In this document: piece after piece, positions 59,985 to 63,354 of the stretch
Numbering within the stretch: position 1 is the first letter of the stretch
Layout: the number at the start of each line of letters is the position of its first letter
From: Oscillospiraceae bacterium
GTDB lineage: Bacteria > Bacillota > Clostridia > Oscillospirales > Acutalibacteraceae
Assembly (NCBI GenBank): GCA_012520505.1
Contig: JAAYOC010000030.1
Coordinates: 1 to 63,354, forward strand
Direction of reading: 5' to 3'
DNA length: 63,354 nt
Translations under genes and position numbers: made by a program
The notes under the pieces: model-generated
What the model saw: only the letters and a program-made list of their open reading frames with translations
Databases searched by the model: none
Told to the model about the DNA's origin: nothing

Positions 59985-62384
59985 TTATTCAACCGGATTA
60001 ATGTACCAAATATTTTTTGCATAGTCATTAATTGCTCTATCTGCTGCAAAAATACCGGCAGAAGCAGTGTTAATAAGAGACATTTTTTGCCATCTGCGTC
60101 TGTCATTATATGCTGCATAGAGTTCATGCCTTACTCTTTTGTAATCTGAAAAATCTGCAAGAACCATATAAGGGTCAAACTCAATAATTTTTGTAATTTC
60201 AGGGAAATATACACCGTTTACGCCACGATTAATAAATTCAACAATTTTTTTGAGTTCATCATTGCTATTATAGTACGTTAATGGGTTGTAATGCTTTTTT
60301 AAATCTTCAACTTCCGGTGCCTTCATACCGAAAATAAAGATATTTTCATCGCCAACTGCTTCATGGATTTCGACATTCGCACCGTCTAAGGTGCCAAGTG
60401 TAATGGCGCCGTTTATCATAAGCTTCATATTGCCTGTGCCTGATGCTTCTGTGCCGGCGAGAGAAATTTGTTCGCTAATATCGGCAGCAGGCATTAATTT
60501 TTCAGCTATAGAAACATTGTAATCTTCAATATAGGCAATCTTTATTTTACCGTCGATACTTCGGTCATTGTTAATGACTTCAGCAAGATTACAAATAAGT
60601 GAAATAATTTTTTTCGCAAGGAAATATCCCGGCGCCGCTTTGGCACCAAAAATATAGGTGCGAGGAGTGAAATCCATTGAAGGATTTTCTTTAAGTGCTA
60701 AATATTCACTGATAATTTCAAAGGCATTGAGATGCTGTCTTTTATATTCGTGAAGTCTTTTAACTTGAACATCAAAAATTGAATTAGGATCAATTTCTAT
60801 GCCTTGTTTGTGCTTTAAATATTTAGCAAAAGCTTGTTTGTTATGAAATTTAATTTCATTAATTTTGGAAAGAACATCATCGTTATCAACAAATTCATGA
60901 AGTTTTGAAAGCTCCATTCCGTTTGTAATAAATCCATCGCCTATGAGTGATGAAATAAATGCTGTAAGTTCAGGGTTAGATTGGCAGAGCCAACGTCTGT
61001 GCGCAATGCCATTCGTTACATTTGTAAATTTCTCAGGAACGATATTGTAAAAATCTTGGAATACGATTTCTTTTAAAATTTCACTATGGAGTGCTGAAAC
61101 ACCATTTATCGTGTGGCATGCTATAACGCAAAGATTTGCCATACGAACGATACCGTTTGAGATAATAGCCATTTCTTCAACTTTTTTTGCGTTATGAGTT
61201 TTTTCCCAGACGAAGGAACGACAACGATCGTCAATTTCTTTGATAATGAGATATATTCTAGGAAGAAGAGTTACCAAAATGTCTTCCGGCCAACATTCCA
61301 GGGCTTCCCTCATAACGGTATGGTTAGTATATGCAAAAGTTTTTTGAACTATTTTCCATGCGGTATCCCATTTATATCCGCAATCATCAAGAAGAATGCG
61401 CATGAGTTCAGGGATTGCCAGAGTTGGATGTGTATCATTAATATGTATTGCCATTTTTTCCGGAATTGTAGTTAAATCTCCAAAAAGACGAAGATGGCGA
61501 CGAACAATATCTTTCATTGTTGCGGATACAAGGAAATATTGTTGACGAAGACGAAGACTTTTGCCTTCAGGGTGGTTGTCAGCCGGATAGAGCACTTTAC
61601 AAATTGTTTCAGCCATTGCTTGTTGTTCAATTGCACGTATATAATCGCCCTGATTGAAAAGACTTAGATCAAAATCCGGAGCAGATGCTTTCCAAAGACG
61701 AAGCCTTGAAAAAGCTTGCCCATCTTTCCCGGGGATGTACATATCATATGGTGTTGCAATAACGTATGTAGCATTAGAAACATGAGTTGTGAAATAACCG
61801 TCTTGCCATGAACTTTCGATTTCGCCGCCAAATTGAATTTGGAGTCTTTTGTCGGATTTCTCAATAAGCCATACATCGCCACCGGGGAGCCAAGAGTCAG
61901 GCAATTCTATTTGATTACCATCTACTATCTTTTGTTTGAAAATACCATATTCATATAAAATGGAATAGCCCATTGAGGTGTAACCGGATGATGCGAGTGC
62001 GTCAAGGTAACAAGCCGCAAGTCTGCCAAGACCACCGTTTCCAAGACCGGCATCCGGTTCAAATTCGAATAAAGTTTCAAGATTAATATCAAAATCGGAT
62101 AATCCTTCGCGAACTATATCTGTAAGACCTAAGTTGTAGAGATTGTTTTTAAGGGACCGTCCAAGTAGAAATTCCATACAGAGATAATAAACTGCTTTTA
62201 CATTGCTTTGGCGAACTTTTTCATTAAATTCAATTACGCCTTTGGTTAAATTATCTCTAACAATAGTTGCAACAGCATTGTATAGTTGTTCGTCATGTGC
62301 TTCTTCTATTGTTATACCATAGAGAAGCGAGAGTTTAGTTATTAGCAGTTCTTTAAATTGTTCTTTGGAAGTTAAATAGTGCAT
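59985..62384 (-). CDS. glgP: Glycogen/alpha-glucan phosphorylase
   Basis: This PLP enzyme releases glucose-1-phosphate from glycogen or maltodextrin chains. The 799-residue protein has the family's YYLCMEFLLGRSLKNNL start, GLGNGGLGRLAACYLDA (active-site glycine loop, about 113-130), VTNGIAHRRWL, VKRLHEYKRQ and the PLP-binding EASGTGNMKLMINGA with Lys654. AGGTG lies 7 bases before the ATG. It probably feeds the hexose-phosphate pool together with the GH13 enzyme downstream on the same strand. No glycogen synthesis genes are in the window. Confidence 0.96.
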   Translation of the reverse strand: MHYLTSKEQFKELLITKLSLLYGITIEEAHDEQLYNAVATIVRDNLTKGVIEFNEKVRQSNVKAVYYLCMEFLLGRSLKNNLYNLGLTDIVREGLSDFDINLETLFEFEPDAGLGNGGLGRLAACYLDALASSGYTSMGYSILYEYGIFKQKIVDGNQIELPDSWLPGGDVWLIEKSDKRLQIQFGGEIESSWQDGYFTTHVSNATYVIATPYDMYIPGKDGQAFSRLRLWKASAPDFDLSLFNQGDYIRAIEQQAMAETICKVLYPADNHPEGKSLRLRQQYFLVSATMKDIVRRHLRLFGDLTTIPEKMAIHINDTHPTLAIPELMRILLDDCGYKWDTAWKIVQKTFAYTNHTVMREALECWPEDILVTLLPRIYLIIKEIDDRCRSFVWEKTHNAKKVEEMAIISNGIVRMANLCVIACHTINGVSALHSEILKEIVFQDFYNIVPEKFTNVTNGIAHRRWLCQSNPELTAFISSLIGDGFITNGMELSKLHEFVDNDDVLSKINEIKFHNKQAFAKYLKHKQGIEIDPNSIFDVQVKRLHEYKRQHLNAFEIISEYLALKENPSMDFTPRTYIFGAKAAPGYFLAKKIISLICNLAEVINNDRSIDGKIKIAYIEDYNVSIAEKLMPAADISEQISLAGTEASGTGNMKLMINGAITLGTLDGANVEIHEAVGDENIFIFGMKAPEVEDLKKHYNPLTYYNSNDELKKIVEFINRGVNGVYFPEITKIIEFDPYMVLADFSDYKRVRHELYAAYNDRRRWQKMSLINTASAGIFAADRAINDYAKNIWYINPVE

Positions 62385-62422
62385 TGTTTTTCACCTGTTT
62401 GTTCATATTATTATTCAATTAT

Positions 62423-62451
62423 ATTATAACCTTATTGAGTTGCTATCACAA
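62423..62451 (-). promoter_or_regulatory. Promoter of glgP
   Basis: On the minus strand TTGTGA, 17 bases, then TATAAT, about 40 bases before the glgP ATG. Confidence 0.75.
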
Positions 62452-62664
62452 TTGATTTTATGCTAAAAAAAGGCGGCATAGAATTGTTCATTCTACACCC
62501 ATAGTACTTTTTACGGTTAGTTATAGTATTTATAGTATTAAAAATTTAACTAATCAGCTTTGTGAATATTTCTAAAAACCTTTGTATTATAGTTATATAC
62601 AATCATGTCAACTGATTAAACTATTCCAAAAAATAAGTTCTAAAAAAAGTTTTTTAAAAAATTG
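62452..62664. other. Spacer between glgP and the rRNA promoter
   Basis: The spacer contains a small hairpin (TAGAAT...ATTCTA near 62480-62497) and then a long A/T stretch with A- and T-tracts (62617-62660) just before the rrn -35. The position and composition of that stretch fit an UP element. No gene is visible. Confidence 0.5.
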
Positions 62665-62693
62665 TTGACAATGTCTTTGCTGCGTGATATATT
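62665..62693 (+). promoter_or_regulatory. rRNA operon promoter
   Basis: Consensus TTGACA, 17 bases, then TATATT, preceded by A/T tracts. The start point should be near 62700, about 220 bases before mature 16S. Confidence 0.88.
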
Positions 62694-62699
62694 AGTCGA

Positions 62700-62919
62700 G
62701 CGCTTTGTTAAAGCGCAGTTTTAATGTACCTTAAAAATTAAACAACGACAAACTTTAAAAGGACCCTGAAATTTCTTTTGAAAAGAAGTTTCGTACAGTA
62801 GATTCTGGGTAACAGAATTTATAAAAGACAAGATAACTTGTCAGCAAAAAGTAATGAGCTAAAGAGCTTATCAAAAAGGTTAATGGTTTAGTTTTTAAAA
62901 GACTGAACTTTTAATACAA
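62700..62919 (+). other. rRNA leader with 5' hairpin and boxA-like site
   Basis: The leader begins with a perfect 7-base-pair hairpin (GCGCTTT-GTT-AAAGCGC, 62700-62716) at the predicted 5' end. About 10 bases later comes ACCTTAAAAATTAAACAA, which resembles the boxA-like antitermination segment of Firmicute rrn leaders. Further small stems (GAGCTAAAGAGCT-type) lie before 16S and may form the RNase III processing stalk. Confidence 0.65.

Positions 62920-63354
<435 letters not shown>

Overview
The window is a low-G+C chromosome segment from an anaerobic Clostridia-type Firmicute. The 5' end of a 16S rRNA gene closes the window and looks like the Clostridium cluster IV / Oscillospirales type; this is pattern recognition only, with no database search. 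The gene set agrees: RNase Y-YmdB, Asp23-FakA-RecG, RqcH, a class B sortase, DUF1846 and TTG start codons. Almost everything is core chromosome. I see no insertion sequence, prophage, integrase or CRISPR array.

Layout. 1-3011: end of the L10-L7/L12 ribosomal operon, a frameshifted tyrosine phosphatase gene and an FAD oxidoreductase. 3087-10849: gltX-glnS as a translationally coupled pair, then metY-metA (homocysteine from O-acetylhomoserine), pduL and an alanyl-tRNA editing protein. 10950-16237: uracil-DNA glycosylase, an SDR, tRNA-Arg, a frameshifted zinc-ribbon membrane protein, DUF2804 and a beta-CASP nuclease. 16310-20554: a two-component system with an HtrA protease, then a TetR regulator with an operator over its own promoter. 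20637-28766: rny, ymdB, a binding lipoprotein, asp23, fakA and recG. 28782-36331: an M23/LysM/G5 cell-wall hydrolase behind a perfect palindromic operator, ACT and PFL proteins, a DUF1858 protein, trmK-nif3 and rqcH, with ispE convergent. 37285-44730: a surface protein, a kinase-like protein, a MATE transporter, plsY, DUF1846, sortase B and a membrane-anchored transglutaminase. 44932-48899: a compact pseudopilus-like operon (GspF/PilC platform, four single-span proteins and a PilT ATPase). 49050-54095: an orphan PAS-like protein, tRNA-Thr, a lipoprotein, a FabG-like SDR, dut and a lysine riboswitch that controls an NhaC-family transporter. 54270-63354: a U32 peptidase, zapA, an MTA/SAH nucleosidase, a GH13 amylase, glycogen phosphorylase, and a strong rrn promoter with the start of 16S.

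Working together. Translation and RNA quality control is well represented (aaRS pair, AlaX-type editing, RqcH, RNase Y, TrmK). Sulfur amino-acid supply and recycling is covered by metA, metY and the nucleosidase. Cytosolic alpha-glucan use is covered by GH13 and GlgP. Envelope maintenance and surface display is covered by HtrA, M23, PlsY, SrtB, transglutaminase and the pseudopilus genes.

Two features stand out. One is the minimal pseudopilus module, whose only ATPase carries the PilT signature. The other is the large number of degenerate short tandem duplications in spacers, promoters and gene ends, together with two genes broken by one base in A7 and A8 tracts. The second set suggests slippage (or, for the two frameshifts, sequencing error).
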